From: Chondrus crispus
Lineage: Eukaryota; Rhodophyta; Florideophyceae; Gigartinales; Gigartinaceae
Reading direction: 5' to 3'
DNA: 64,000 nucleotides
Assembly (NCBI RefSeq): GCF_000350225.1
Contig: NW_005179212.1
Span: forward strand, 1-64,000
This document shows, in pieces, positions 20,701 through 29,360 of the stretch (positions are counted from its first letter, which is position 1; the number at the start of each line of letters is the position of its first letter). The notes beneath the pieces are model-generated. The model did no database searches, was not told where the DNA came from, and was given only the letters and a program-made list of their open reading frames with translations. The position numbers and the translations under genes are program-made.

Positions 20701-23095
20701 CATGTCCATGTGCCGGCATGTCTGCAAGAAGTTTCACAGCTGGTTTGTAAAGGTCGTTGCGTACAGCCTCAGTTAGGAGCGCCTTCGCACGGACCCAGTC
20801 GCAAAATACGCCCGACTCGGCGGACATCAATACACGAGCAAGTAAAAATTTGTACCTCGGCAGTGGACAGATAGAGATCGCTTCCTCTAGTAGCTTTATG
20901 GCTCGCGATATCTCGGCCCCATCGTTCCTTATGTCATGTCCGCGCCATAAAAGCAATGCCAAGTTTGCCCTCGCTCTGTCACATTGCTTAGATATGTCAA
21001 CTGCTCGTTGGAGGAGTTCGCGTCCCTGTTTGCGCAGTTGCGGACCGGAAAAGGGTGGCGACGGTTCAGTGAAGTACATCACAGAGATATTGTTGAGAGT
21101 GTTGGATACCAGCACTCGGTCATAGGGAAAGTTATTCTCTAGGACAAATAAGATGGCATTGCGGAGATATTCAGCAACTTCACTACCGTGATCATTCATC
21201 GTATTGATCATAGTGGTAGTAAAGTCTTTCACGTCGTACGCCCCAAAATCTGTGGAAAAGATCTGAGCATTCCGGTGACGATGTGAAATGACGGAAAAAG
21301 TATGGGTGAGCGTATCGTAGGATTGTGGAATGGCAGAGCGGACAAGGCGGTGAACTGGGTCCCTTTCTCGAAGAAGTAGAGGAATAGATTCAGATATGGA
21401 GGGCCATGGCTTCTGTTGCCACTGATAGTCCCAAAATGAAATCTTCATCCGCTCTGCTTCCTGACGTACAAAATCATGAGCAGGATCATGTAGACGTATC
21501 CCTAATATTTGGGGTGGACGGGTAGTCTTACATTCAATGGAAACCAACCCGACACTTTCCATCTCCTTTGCATATTCTTCCGCCACCTTAACGTCAGCTG
21601 CTTCCCACAGATCCACCAACACTTTCAGAGGGATCAAATCCTGTTTCTTTGTGGCACACAATGCAGCGTACATCTCTTGAAATGATACACGTCCAACATG
21701 AGCACCAGAGTCCAAACTTTGCAAAGCTGAACGAAGCGTGGCCTGCAGCGATTGATAGTAGTTTATGTGGAGGGGACGACTGCGAAAGCCCTCCCCAAGG
21801 GCCCGTTGCTCGTCTAGTCTATGCAGTTCTTCTACTACTAATCCTCTTGCCGTGCGTATATTCGCCATCTTCTTACACCACTCTTCTACACCCTCCTTCT
21901 TCTTCGCTTCTTCCACCGCGAAATCGTGCGTCAGATCATGCACCCGCAACCCACCACAACCCTTCTCATACTGCACTTCTACTAGTCCAACCCTTTCCAT
22001 CTGCTTTGCACACCTTTCCGTCCGCTCCTCGTCCATCTCCCACAAATCTCCAACCAAACTCAAAGGTATCCAGTCCTGCTTCTTCAAAACGCACAGACTC
22101 CGGTGCATCTTTCGAAACGAAAATTCATCATCCGTCTCCCCACTCCTTCCCACTCCCGACTCCAGGATATCTAGTGACCTATGCAATGTCCAATCCAACG
22201 ACGAATATCCGTCCTGCTGGATCTCCCCACGAATCGTGTTACGACTCTTCACCCTCGAAAGGTACGCCCCCCATGCTTCTGATACTTCTCCCTCCCATCT
22301 TTCCCTCATGTACCTCACGCACGTTCCCGCCACGTTCAGCGCAAGCGGCAATCCGCCACACATTTTCAGTATTTCACTCACGGCTTCCTTGCATCTCGCA
22401 TCATCCACCTCCTCTCGATTCGCCCCACTTGCGTGCACAAGCATGTCAACTGCTTCTTTCCCTACTTTCTCCCCCGGCTCGAAAGCAACCCGCTCCCCAA
22501 TCTGACGCAGCTCCTTATCCCTCGTGGAGTACAGTAGTCTGCTCGTCTTTCCCCCGCTGCTCCCCGCAGTGTCAGCCAGAACAGACAACTTTTGAAAGAT
22601 ATTCGCGTCTATATCATTCACCACCCACACATCATCAATGATAAACAGACACACATGACTACAAAACCACGCTTGTACCTTCGCTAACACCCTTTCAAAC
22701 TCGCTCTGCCCTCGCATTTCCACAGCCGTCTGGTTCCCGCCGGACGCTTCCACAATCAGACACAGTTCTTCAATCAGCCGTCCCACGTTTCCGTCTTTCC
22801 CCAACGACATGAAGTACACTCCTCCCGAAAATTCCGCCTTAATCTCATCGTCGTGTGCGATCGCTCGAAGGACACATGTCTTCCCGACTCCGCCCTGTCC
22901 CATTGCTGTGGCACCCACTTGCTTGTTCCTATCTCTCTGTAGCACAGCCGCTTTTAGACGCGACTCACACGTAGTTGGTAATCCATCGCTCCCCCGAGAA
23001 TCAAGCTTCACACATATCGACGCAGGATTACGTTCGGCTACTATTGACGGCCTGAACACATCACCCATGCCTCGTCTGATCGACTCGACGGCCAT
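17792..23095 (-). CDS. NLR-like NB-ARC / winged-helix / TPR-like / ROC-COR / TIR protein, 1767 residues
   Basis: Intact single-exon gene, ATG at 23095. NB-ARC: P-loop GQGGVGKT (66-73), Walker B LFIIDDVW (150-157), sensor SRLLYSTRD (185-193), CGGLPLALN (246-254). Two winged-helix-like repeats follow (~326-400 and ~470-550), each ending in an HDxxHDF motif. Residues ~640-795 are helical and TPR-like. A second P-loop, GGGARGKTS (858-866), and DLAGQ (1018-1022) mark a ROC (Ras-of-complex) GTPase, followed by a COR-like region to about 1300. From 1553 a TIR domain (DVFISHAG, FLDKVSLRPGDDG, RWTMKELECFL) includes a Glu at ~1634 where NADase TIRs have their catalytic residue. By analogy it is a cytosolic signalling ATPase/GTPase of innate-immunity type that could oligomerise and activate TIR NAD cleavage. 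That role is inference; no LRR is visible. A retrotransposon starts 180 bp upstream. Confidence 0.85.
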   Translation of the reverse strand: MAVESIRRGMGDVFRPSIVAERNPASICVKLDSRGSDGLPTTCESRLKAAVLQRDRNKQVGATAMGQGGVGKTCVLRAIAHDDEIKAEFSGGVYFMSLGKDGNVGRLIEELCLIVEASGGNQTAVEMRGQSEFERVLAKVQAWFCSHVCLFIIDDVWVVNDIDANIFQKLSVLADTAGSSGGKTSRLLYSTRDKELRQIGERVAFEPGEKVGKEAVDMLVHASGANREEVDDARCKEAVSEILKMCGGLPLALNVAGTCVRYMRERWEGEVSEAWGAYLSRVKSRNTIRGEIQQDGYSSLDWTLHRSLDILESGVGRSGETDDEFSFRKMHRSLCVLKKQDWIPLSLVGDLWEMDEERTERCAKQMERVGLVEVQYEKGCGGLRVHDLTHDFAVEEAKKKEGVEEWCKKMANIRTARGLVVEELHRLDEQRALGEGFRSRPLHINYYQSLQATLRSALQSLDSGAHVGRVSFQEMYAALCATKKQDLIPLKVLVDLWEAADVKVAEEYAKEMESVGLVSIECKTTRPPQILGIRLHDPAHDFVRQEAERMKISFWDYQWQQKPWPSISESIPLLLRERDPVHRLVRSAIPQSYDTLTHTFSVISHRHRNAQIFSTDFGAYDVKDFTTTMINTMNDHGSEVAEYLRNAILFVLENNFPYDRVLVSNTLNNISVMYFTEPSPPFSGPQLRKQGRELLQRAVDISKQCDRARANLALLLWRGHDIRNDGAEISRAIKLLEEAISICPLPRYKFLLARVLMSAESGVFCDWVRAKALLTEAVRNDLYKPAVKLLADMPAHGHEEVPLDVSGATRLRSRAEQHSKDITDMLQRVDFQDSREYVEKKLKEAKAKQSQIFLMVLGGGARGKTSLVRSLRGLPFVSEYNQTELAALSRIQVLLGSRNMSEEDGDELAFSQDSLNAILSRQATSSPSVKAQTATVEKTNQDPALSILHAYSKSGHATINDQRTPQRTTSSINLAPQIGNTFQPPKTTIDPHLARVRNYLENSSTLKKIDGTLVQCWDLAGQSQYVMAHALFVKNGSLFVFVVNLKNLWNISTRVEEVRELCRWMQLVHALVPDSESVRPIIVGTYKDSCGDLGEAEKVLREGLLDEVGEAVYDTWVRDKPEAENGEGRAIPFIAVENRTAKEDPGESGIEELEKLIKRLSDDIVASRLEIPLRWIAFVEEVERKSAEMNAERMSTVVWNTQEIFKCADGFSAFSTKKEERHEDALRALKYFSKLGRCVLFDMPKEGVYLFPRPAAMLDFVRRVTGPEEKVRRSLPKKHALSLRDGLLTKEGLKKLWDEHSQEICDMMLDALCSVDILMRVQFADGTSGTSEDLIAIPALLKEADDWQDCTSRPNESEVRLVTEFVDAFPHGLMGCLISHLHKKVGRVRPKVGFVGANAADWAAKIELKESGRVVFIFVSQQRRIEWKVYAQDPLSVARSCVTEVEELSRMPLSGKKFPMKHFLRTKCRSDLTGCGGEWTAKFEMPGDWVENATKARLPNLEGECPAPCGESWRLLDLMPEIEKYYGPADPKALKALAVIPRSSKEVGMKAVDVFISHAGVQKGKGGKGGDKLHFARPLHEDLCKRGMCCFLDKVSLRPGDDGVDKMTVAMETADIGVFILSPEFACQRWTMKELECFLMRKRKRRKREASETKKPGQSPGQSVPILIPVFYRLSLQECRRFDPEKYSKLFRDEDFYDEARQREMSTATVTALLKELSWTTGIENDGGASNDNGDPFASLARESLVERVAMAISEKYANIQANRNEL

Positions 23096-23275
23096 GGAGT
23101 ATGGGAATGGGGGGTGTTGTTCGGATTCGAATAGGTGGCGGTGGCTAAGCGGTGCTTGCTCTTCGCACTATCTCCCTCTTTTACCGTTGTTAGTCGTTGG
23201 TCGTCGTTGCTTTTCGTTCTTGGTCTTCTTGCAGAGGGGACGGGAACGAGATGCCCTTGGCGCTCGAATAAATGT
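23096..23275 (-). promoter_or_regulatory. Residual 5' flank of the NLR-like gene, cut by a retrotransposon
   Basis: Only 180 bp separate the start codon from the LTR. No TATA box or other defined element is recognised. Any promoter must lie here, in the LTR, or have been displaced to beyond 30.5 kb. Confidence 0.35.
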
Positions 23276-23543
23276 TGTGAGATATTTTTAGGGAAATATT
23301 TGCATTTTACTGTAGAGGGAGATTTTATTCTGTAGTCCGAGATTTTATTTGAATTTTAGAGAAGCGCACGCGGACGGCCCGGCGGAATCCGGGCCGGATG
23401 CGTGGACGCTTCTGGAAGGAATTTCGTAGAAATAAAAGAGAGAGGGTGACGGGCGCTGCGGGGAAGGGGGGACGACAGTCGGCCGACCCTCACCACGGAA
23501 CGGCACGCTCCCCAAAACCGCCTCCCCCATTTCACCACCAACA
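23276..23543 (+). repeat. 5' LTR of gypsy B
   Basis: 268 bp, begins tgtgagatatttttaggg, ends ccaccaaca; preceded by AATGT. It contains an aataaa word at 23431-23436. Its last base is the A of the gag-pol ATG. Confidence 0.95.
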
Positions 23544-26500
23544 TGATACTCTTGTGGAGGGCCGGCGCAGACACAAGTGCGGGCCCTAACCGTGTTACCT
23601 ACGATGGGTCGAACGGGTCAGATGTTTCCAAGTTTCTCTTCGTATACGAGAACATCATTATGCGCGGCACGCCTGACGAGGAGAAGGCAGGAGCTATCCT
23701 ATGCCACCTTGAGGGTGCCGCGTTCGACTATTACGATGACACGTATAGTCATAACGGGAGTCTGACCGAGGCCGCCAGTAACTGGGACGGTGTGAAGAGC
23801 GCCCTGTCTGACCGTTTTACGGAGGCACCGAGGCCAGAAGAAAACATCCAGAAGGCTATGAGTTGCCGACTGGATGGTAAGAACTTGCTTACTTCGATGG
23901 ATGAAATGGACAAGCTCTACAGAAGGGCTGGTTTCAACGACGAGGCAAAGTACAGCTTGCTTCGCAATGCCGTAATGGCACATTTGGATGTTGCTCAGTT
24001 CGCGATCTATCGTTCTCCGACGACGTACGAAGAACTAATGAAGACCGTGAAGGACTTTGCTGCAGGCCGTGACGCCTTCAAGGCGGCGAAAACTGCTGCG
24101 CAGTCCGTTGAACCTGTGACGCCCAAGCGCGTACTGGTGCGTTCTGATGTGGATCCTCGACAGGAAAAGCTGGAGAACAAGGTTGACGCCATCACCAACC
24201 AGCTGGCGGAACTGTCACTGATGATGAAGAAACGACAGACGCCAGGGGACAGTGATACGAGTTGGACATGTTCCTATTGCAAGGAACCAAGGCCTTCAGC
24301 GACTCGTTGTCGTTCCAACCCACACCGTGATACTCGTTGCCCAACGTGTGGGAAGATTGGACACACGACGGAGACTTGCTGGTCCCGCTTTGCTAGGAAG
24401 AATGTGGCTCATGCACGTCCTCAAGGTAACGCTGGCGCAGGAAGCGCTTATGGCCCCAAAGCAGGCGGTTCTGCCAACGACGCCGGTGACAAGGCCACCA
24501 GAGACTCGAAGCAAGTCACGGTCATAACTGAGACCACCAAGGGAGAATTGGTGGCAGCTACGAAACGGAACGCCGAAGGAGAGGCCTTGCCGAAGCAGTC
24601 GAAGAACCGTGAAGAAGTTTCGATCCCGAGGCTGCTGAATCCCACTCCAGTAGCTCCTAAGGGAATTCTCCCCTGGAATGAGCCGCTGAGAGTGCCGAGA
24701 GTGAAGCCTGCACGCCAGAAGAAGAAGAATGTTTCAAAGAAGGCGGCACTCCAGGAGCACGTCGGTAAGTACAACGTCGTGTCAGAGCTGGCGAATGCGC
24801 TGTCTGGTCTAACATTTGGACAACTTGTCCGTGGAGACGCTGAAGGAGCGAGGAAGGAGATGAAGCGCCTTCTATCCAGGAGATTGGGGCGTTCTCGCGG
24901 GTTTGCGGGCCACACGGATGTCTTCCCGAGGCGTCTTCGGGTAGTTACTGTTCAAGTTTATGAAACTGATGCTCAAGCACTACTGGATTCGGGTGCGGTG
25001 CCGAACATCATGTCGCCGCACCTCATGAAGAGACTTTCTCTGACGCCAGAGAGTACGAAGAAACACATCACTGTGGCAGATGGGAAGAGCTCCCCTTGTG
25101 TTGGATCACTGCGCCAGGTCCCCGTCTCGTTTGGGGGACTGGTGAGCATGATGGACTTTCTTTTCGTTACGGGAACACCGTACGACGTCATCGTGGGGAT
25201 GCCGTCGTTAGAGAAGCTCCAAACGTGCATTGACTTGGGGCAACAGCATGTCCAAGTAACTGTGGGTGATGAGACGATTCGACTAAGTCTTGAGGTGGAT
25301 GAAGACCATAAGAAGCCGGGATCCGCTATCGACAGTGAGGACTTCACGTCAGACTCGGGGGCCGTGCCGGCTGACTCGATTGACACGGATGAAGACTTCG
25401 TCCTTTCGCTGCGTGAAAGGGTGCCGTTTGAACCAGACCTTGCCTGGGCGGGAGCAGTCACTGAGGACGAAGATCCTCATGCTGGACTTCCGGACCTAGC
25501 TGAGGAAGGCTCAGAGTACGAGCCGGCGGATGAGAAAGAGAAGAGAGATGAGAAGGAGGAACTTCTCATGTCTAAGCTGAGCCATATCAGTAGAGAGAAC
25601 GCCGACCGCATAATATGTTCTATCAAGAGTATGGGAATAGCTGCATGGTTTTTGGACGACCTCAGGCCGGCAGATGTCTCTTTGTCACATTCGTTTGAGT
25701 TAAATGACGACAGACCCATTTCGCACGCCGTTGGGAGGCTCCCTCCGAGACACAACGCGGTAGTGCGCGAGGAGATCGAGAAGATGCAGAAGGCAGGGAT
25801 CATTACCCCCTCTGTAGCTCCTTGGTCGTTTCCGGTCGTCATCGCAACGAAGAAGGACGGGAAACCTCGCTTCTGTGTTGACTACCGCGCGCTGAACCGC
25901 GTGATGAAGGCCGACAAGTGGCCGTTGCCTAAAATGGAAGAGATATTCGACGACCTTGAGGGGAGCCAATTATTCACTACCCTGGACTTGTTCTGGGGTT
26001 ATTGGCAAGTGCGGATGGCTTCATGGTGCAAAGAACAGACGACGTTTGTCTGTCGGTACGGGACGTTTCAATTTGAAGTGATGCCATTCGGGCTCATGAA
26101 CGCTCCTTCAACATTTCAAAGGATGATGGATGGCGTATTCAGAGACCTTCCATTCGTCCGAGTATACCTTGATGACGTGGTCATCTTTTCGAAGTCCTTG
26201 GGCGTCCATGTTGACCACTTGATTGAAGTGTTCGAGCTGATTGCTCGCAGTGGATTGAAGTTGAATCTTGCGAAGTGTTCCTTCGCGCAATCACAGACCA
26301 GGCTATTGGGGCACGTAATCGGAAAGAAAGGGATTGAGGTGGATCCAGAGAAGACATCGATCATTTGGGACACCCCCGAGCCGCGCACCAAGACGGAGTT
26401 ACGAAGCTTCCTTGGACTAGCGGGGTATTACCGCCGATTTATCCCTAAGTTCGCAGAAGTCTCTGCATCGTTGCATGCTGCTACTTCTACCAAAGTCGAA

Positions 26501-28270
26501 TTTAAATTTACGGAAGGGATGCGGACCGCCTTCCAGGAGTTGAAGAAGATGGTGACGTCTCCTCCGCTGTTGGCGCTCCCGAATTTTGACGAACCCTTCG
26601 TGGTCGAGACAGATGCATCCAACATGGCAGTGGGAGCAGTTCTGGCTCAGAAGAAGGAAGACAAGAAGATTCACCCGATACAATACGCCAGCAGGACGAT
26701 GACGGAGACTGAAAAGAAGTACCCCACCTGTGAGAGAGAAGCGTTAGCGGTGATCTTCGCGCTAAAGAAATTTCGGGTGTATTTGCTCTCAACGCAAAAG
26801 TTCAAGTTGATTACGGATCACCAAGCGCTTCAGTATGCGTTCAAAAAGAAAGACATCCACGGTAGACTTGCCCGTTGGTTGGATTTCCTGGCGGAGTACG
26901 AATTCGAGATATTGTACCGCCCCGGCTCAAAGAATTGTGCCGCTGACTTTCTCTCGCGTCTACGAAAAGACGATGGCAGGCGCGAGGAGGATGAGGGGGA
27001 CCTGGTATGTACTGCCGCTTTTGCAAAAGGAGATATACTGGAAGACATGGAACTTCATGTGCGGGACACGTACCGTTATCTCGAAGGAGAAGAGATGGTT
27101 GAGCAAGATGTTGCGCAGAGGCGCAGAATCAAGAAGAACTCCAGGCGGTTCCTCGCCTGGAACGGAAGGCTGTTTCGCAGGATGAAGAATGGGATCAGAA
27201 CAATCCCTTCTCGGGGGACTCGACTGCAGATATTGCGGTCGCTGCATGACGACATTGGCCACTGGGACGCTACAGCTACGAAGCAGTTCGTCCTTGACAG
27301 GTACTGGTGGCCGGGAGTTCATGGTGATATCTACGCCTACGTTCGTGGATATGAAGGCTGCCAAAAGGCTGTGCCCATCCCGACGTACAAGAGCACGGCG
27401 GTGATACCAGTCTCTCAGCTCTTTGAGACATTCTCGATAGACTTTGCGGGACCCCTTCCCAAGACGAAGAACGGAAAACGTTACATCCTGATAGCGGTCG
27501 AACATCTGACTGGTTGGCCCCTGGCTTGGGCCACCGAGACCGCTACGTCTGCGGAAGTTGTCAAGTTCGTGAAGGAGGAGATCATCCATTCGTTTGGTCC
27601 ACCTCGGACTATAGTCTCAGATAACGCAACATGTTTCAGCGCGACAGCGTTGAAGAACTTCATGGCACAACAGGGAATTTCATGGAAACCGGTCCTCGCC
27701 TATGCTCCCATGTCCAACGGAAAAGCGGAGCGTATGGTTGGGACCATCAAGCGTTCAATTCGGAAGACGCTATTAGGCCAGGGCGCCGCTACCTCTAAAT
27801 GGGAATCGGCGTTGAAACAGATTCTCTACCGGTACCGTCGGCGCCGACTGTCCGACGGGTTTTCCCCGTTCGAGTTGATGTATGGAGTTAAGCCGCCCTC
27901 GCAACCCCAGTCCGAGTCGAACCAAATCCGATGGGGGCGCGTTGAGGGGCGCAGCTTGGAACTGTTAGCGACCCTCGCGCTCCGAGCGACGAGGACTGCT
28001 AAACAGCTGGACAGGAAGAGCAAGAAGATGGCAGTTATCTCACAACGCCAATTTGACGTAGGCGACCAGGTTCTGGTTGCCCGAGGAGCAGCCTTGGGAG
28101 GGCTACGGAAGTGGCCTTTAGGAGAATCGAAGTACTACGGCCCCTGCAGGGTAGTACGGGCAAAGCACCCGCGGTGCACACTCGTGTCGCCGGGTTTGCG
28201 TTACAGTCGACGGGATATACATGCAAGGCGCTTAATCCCTTTTATTCAGAAACCCGCACATCTTATGTAG
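23543..28270 (+). CDS. Ty3/gypsy Gag-Pol polyprotein, intact, 1575 residues
   Basis: One frame encodes all functions. Gag core ~20-175; zinc knuckle CPTCGKIGHTTETC (266-279); protease with DSGA at 482-485; reverse transcriptase with RFCVDYRALNRVM, FTTLDLFWGYWQV and the catalytic RVYLDDVVIFS; RNase H with VVETDASNMAVGAVL and the CEREALAVIFALKKF helix; integrase with an HHC zinc region (LHDDIGHWDATATKQF; one of the usual two Cys is not evident) and the DDE core FSIDFAGPL, IVSDNATCF and NGKAERMVGTIK. The C terminus shows no chromodomain. The RT-RH-IN order places it in Ty3/gypsy. The ATG uses the last base of the 5' LTR, so there is practically no leader before gag; a later in-frame Met could be the real start. 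Gag and Pol in one frame without a shift is known in some lineages. Confidence 0.93.
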   Translation: MILLWRAGADTSAGPNRVTYDGSNGSDVSKFLFVYENIIMRGTPDEEKAGAILCHLEGAAFDYYDDTYSHNGSLTEAASNWDGVKSALSDRFTEAPRPEENIQKAMSCRLDGKNLLTSMDEMDKLYRRAGFNDEAKYSLLRNAVMAHLDVAQFAIYRSPTTYEELMKTVKDFAAGRDAFKAAKTAAQSVEPVTPKRVLVRSDVDPRQEKLENKVDAITNQLAELSLMMKKRQTPGDSDTSWTCSYCKEPRPSATRCRSNPHRDTRCPTCGKIGHTTETCWSRFARKNVAHARPQGNAGAGSAYGPKAGGSANDAGDKATRDSKQVTVITETTKGELVAATKRNAEGEALPKQSKNREEVSIPRLLNPTPVAPKGILPWNEPLRVPRVKPARQKKKNVSKKAALQEHVGKYNVVSELANALSGLTFGQLVRGDAEGARKEMKRLLSRRLGRSRGFAGHTDVFPRRLRVVTVQVYETDAQALLDSGAVPNIMSPHLMKRLSLTPESTKKHITVADGKSSPCVGSLRQVPVSFGGLVSMMDFLFVTGTPYDVIVGMPSLEKLQTCIDLGQQHVQVTVGDETIRLSLEVDEDHKKPGSAIDSEDFTSDSGAVPADSIDTDEDFVLSLRERVPFEPDLAWAGAVTEDEDPHAGLPDLAEEGSEYEPADEKEKRDEKEELLMSKLSHISRENADRIICSIKSMGIAAWFLDDLRPADVSLSHSFELNDDRPISHAVGRLPPRHNAVVREEIEKMQKAGIITPSVAPWSFPVVIATKKDGKPRFCVDYRALNRVMKADKWPLPKMEEIFDDLEGSQLFTTLDLFWGYWQVRMASWCKEQTTFVCRYGTFQFEVMPFGLMNAPSTFQRMMDGVFRDLPFVRVYLDDVVIFSKSLGVHVDHLIEVFELIARSGLKLNLAKCSFAQSQTRLLGHVIGKKGIEVDPEKTSIIWDTPEPRTKTELRSFLGLAGYYRRFIPKFAEVSASLHAATSTKVEFKFTEGMRTAFQELKKMVTSPPLLALPNFDEPFVVETDASNMAVGAVLAQKKEDKKIHPIQYASRTMTETEKKYPTCEREALAVIFALKKFRVYLLSTQKFKLITDHQALQYAFKKKDIHGRLARWLDFLAEYEFEILYRPGSKNCAADFLSRLRKDDGRREEDEGDLVCTAAFAKGDILEDMELHVRDTYRYLEGEEMVEQDVAQRRRIKKNSRRFLAWNGRLFRRMKNGIRTIPSRGTRLQILRSLHDDIGHWDATATKQFVLDRYWWPGVHGDIYAYVRGYEGCQKAVPIPTYKSTAVIPVSQLFETFSIDFAGPLPKTKNGKRYILIAVEHLTGWPLAWATETATSAEVVKFVKEEIIHSFGPPRTIVSDNATCFSATALKNFMAQQGISWKPVLAYAPMSNGKAERMVGTIKRSIRKTLLGQGAATSKWESALKQILYRYRRRRLSDGFSPFELMYGVKPPSQPQSESNQIRWGRVEGRSLELLATLALRATRTAKQLDRKSKKMAVISQRQFDVGDQVLVARGAALGGLRKWPLGESKYYGPCRVVRAKHPRCTLVSPGLRYSRRDIHARRLIPFIQKPAHLM

Positions 28271-28440
28271 ATGTGATGCATTGATTACCTACACATGCAC
28301 TAGATTGAAGATGACTCGGATGAATTACGTTTCTTTTGGATGAACTATCTTTGGTTGATTACTTGAGTGATCCTTTCGCACGACGACCCTTCTTAGGGAA
28401 GTGTGTCGTGTGGGATAGCTCCTCTCCGCCCTGGGTTGGG
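28271..28440. other. Spacer between pol and the antisense gene pair
   Basis: Convergent 3' ends: pol ends at 28270 on the plus strand and the minus-strand ORF ends at 28441. No other feature seen. Confidence 0.4.
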
Positions 28441-29286
28441 TTAGAGGCGGAGGCTCTTGCCGTCGCTTCTATCCCGCTTTGCCATTCGGTGCACGACGCG
28501 CATATCGTCGAAGTACTGAAACTTGGTCGGATCGCCAGCGGGGCAGCACAAGCGGAGAGAACTGCTCGTGAGCTGCATGGCATACCGCTCAGCACAGTCA
28601 TATATCAGCGCCGGTTCCGACCGTGCGTCCAGACAAATAGCGTGCTGGAAGCGATGGATGTCATTAAGGCGGAGGACGTAGACACCGGCTTCCACACTTG
28701 TCGACAGGCGGAGTAGCCAACTGACGTCCGAGCTCCGCCATAACGGGGACCTGGCACTGGACCTGCCATGAACGATTGACCCAGGCGGTGGAACCACGTG
28801 ATCCAAGGATACGGTTCCGTGGTAATCAGCTTGAAGGGTCCGTTGGACATGAGTGAAGTGATAAACGCTCGGCGAATATTTCTTTCGGCGCTCGAACTCG
28901 GTGACTCGTTCCAACTCCGCCGCCCAGACGCGGTCGGCAGCGCGCCAGCCAGCGACAAGTGAGATGGCGTTGCAGACGGCAGAACGGAGACAGAGGATGG
29001 TGTTGTCTTGAAACGGTACGGGCTGAGACCTGGTGAAATACCTCGACGCCAAGGGAGAGACGTTGCGAGACATGGCGTAGTTAACGCGCTTCTTTTTGCC
29101 CCTATTCTGGCTACACCAGTTGTCGATGGCCAGAATTGCGTCCATGCGTGTCGAGGAGTCTCGCCCGAAGGCAGAGTTGAAGCCCCGGCGGGCGTCCTCG
29201 TTCTCGGAGGGCACACGATCGAACGTCATCATGTAGAGCAGGATAAGGTACTTATCCTGGCTCCCCTCCCGACGGCGTAATAGCAC
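28441..29286 (-). CDS. Antisense ORF of gypsy B, possible papain-fold cysteine protease
   Basis: The frame opens at 29304; the first ATG is at 29232, so the start is uncertain and an upstream exon is possible. The product (~263-282 residues) is not a known pol domain. Residues 94-108 (numbered from 29286) read DNTILCLRSAVCNAI and residues 210-231 contain HRFQHAICLDARSE and LIYDC. An early Cys in a helix with Asn, then a His followed by hydrophobic residues and an Asp before a YD, is the arrangement seen in several papain-like, OTU-like and Ulp1-like peptidases, some of which ride in transposons. The assignment rests on pattern only, and catalytic Cys could be 99 or 105. It lies directly downstream of the H3-tail ORF on the same strand. 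Confidence 0.5.
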   Translation of the reverse strand: MLLRRREGSQDKYLILLYMMTFDRVPSENEDARRGFNSAFGRDSSTRMDAILAIDNWCSQNRGKKKRVNYAMSRNVSPLASRYFTRSQPVPFQDNTILCLRSAVCNAISLVAGWRAADRVWAAELERVTEFERRKKYSPSVYHFTHVQRTLQADYHGTVSLDHVVPPPGSIVHGRSSARSPLWRSSDVSWLLRLSTSVEAGVYVLRLNDIHRFQHAICLDARSEPALIYDCAERYAMQLTSSSLRLCCPAGDPTKFQYFDDMRVVHRMAKRDRSDGKSLRL

Positions 29287-29360
29287 CCCTGGGCTTCGCC
29301 GTTGCTACCGTCGGAGCACCAAACCAGCTCGACGACCCAATCGGGGTCGTTGCAGCAGTG

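Noticed and set aside
28605-29216. Second minus-strand frame overlapping the protease-like ORF
   Set aside because: Out-of-frame shadow rich in Ser/Pro/Thr without motifs.
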